A DNA stretch of 48,525 nucleotides from Bacteroidales bacterium UBA5235 (GTDB taxonomy: Bacteria > Bacteroidota > Bacteroidia > Bacteroidales > VadinHA17). Every line of letters begins with the position of its first letter. Within the stretch, counting starts at the first letter, position 1. The notes under the pieces were generated by a model that was given only the letters and a program-made list of their open reading frames with translations, had not been told where the DNA came from and ran no database searches. The DNA lies in the NCBI GenBank assembly GCA_002409145.1, contig DHUL01000027.1:28852-77376 (forward strand). Direction: 5' to 3'. Below, piece by piece: positions 48,491 through 48,525 of the stretch. A program made the translations under genes and the position numbers.

Positions 48491-48503
48491 TGTACCTGGT
48501 ACA
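48491..48503. promoter_or_regulatory. Inverted repeat upstream of the DUF2520 operon
   Basis: TGTACC-T-GGTACA is a perfect 6-bp inverted repeat with one central base, 21 bp upstream of the DUF2520 ATG. It could be an operator of the operon; no -7 box is visible in the little DNA left before the window edge. Confidence 0.3.
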
Positions 48504-48525
48504 TCCTCATATAACTGTAGTAATA

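Overview
The window looks like a chromosomal piece of an anaerobic Bacteroidota, most likely order Bacteroidales. Supporting signs are promoters of the Bacteroidota type (TAnnTTTG at -7) instead of sigma70 boxes, weak ribosome binding sites, family-typical genes (DPP11 peptidase, fused SpmA/SpmB protein, ROK/MFS/sulfatase/DUF1080 glycan genes, the DUF2520-KdsC-UbiA-Maf cluster), and oxygen-sensitive enzymes (glycyl radical enzyme with its activase, hybrid cluster protein, a large BcrA/BadF-type activase). No rRNA, tRNA, CRISPR array, insertion sequence or prophage gene was seen. Coding density is high; the longest gene-free stretch is about 410 bp (28408-28818).

Layout. 1-6.7 kb: housekeeping and envelope genes (Nudix hydrolase, membrane metallophosphoesterase, secreted M28 peptidase, YgjP-type metallopeptidase, YebC, SpmAB, a SiaC homologue). 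6.9-14.2 kb: a probable exopolysaccharide locus. A receiver protein, a YaiO-type outer-membrane barrel, a SPOR-TM-HEAT protein and a family 2 glycosyltransferase form one tightly packed minus-strand operon, which converges on a secreted glycoside hydrolase-like protein. 14.4-22.7 kb: a five-gene minus-strand operon (ROK kinase, MFS transporter, sulfatase lipoprotein, Tat-exported Gfo/Idh/MocA oxidoreductase, HEAT plus double DUF1080 protein) that reads as a sulfated-glycan pathway through 3-keto-glycosides. 22.9-28.4 kb: malic enzyme, a cytidylate-kinase-like protein, and a trans-4-hydroxy-L-proline dehydratase with its activase. 28.8-35.5 kb: a small secreted unknown, a carboxyltransferase-like protein whose biotinyl domain has lost its lysine, an M3 peptidase lipoprotein and a 7TMR-DISM histidine kinase. 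35.5-38.9 kb: an HcpR-type Crp/Fnr regulator divergent from a ferredoxin-like protein and hydroxylamine reductase, with a perfect 16-bp palindrome between them. 39.1-43.4 kb: a 1415-residue double-activase protein. 43.3-48.5 kb: an overlapping minus-strand operon DUF2520, KdsC-like phosphatase, UbiA prenyltransferase, Maf, DPP11.

Together the genes suggest a fermenter of peptides and sulfated glycans: DPP11, M3 and M28 peptidases supply dipeptides and amino acids, HypD recovers hydroxyproline, and Hcp handles nitrosative stress. The most interesting items are the YaiO/SPOR-HEAT/GT2/receiver polysaccharide locus with a neighbouring SiaC homologue, the carboxyltransferase lacking a biotin lysine, and the compact 3-keto-glycoside operon. 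Names rest on motifs read by eye and recalled family knowledge; no database search was possible.
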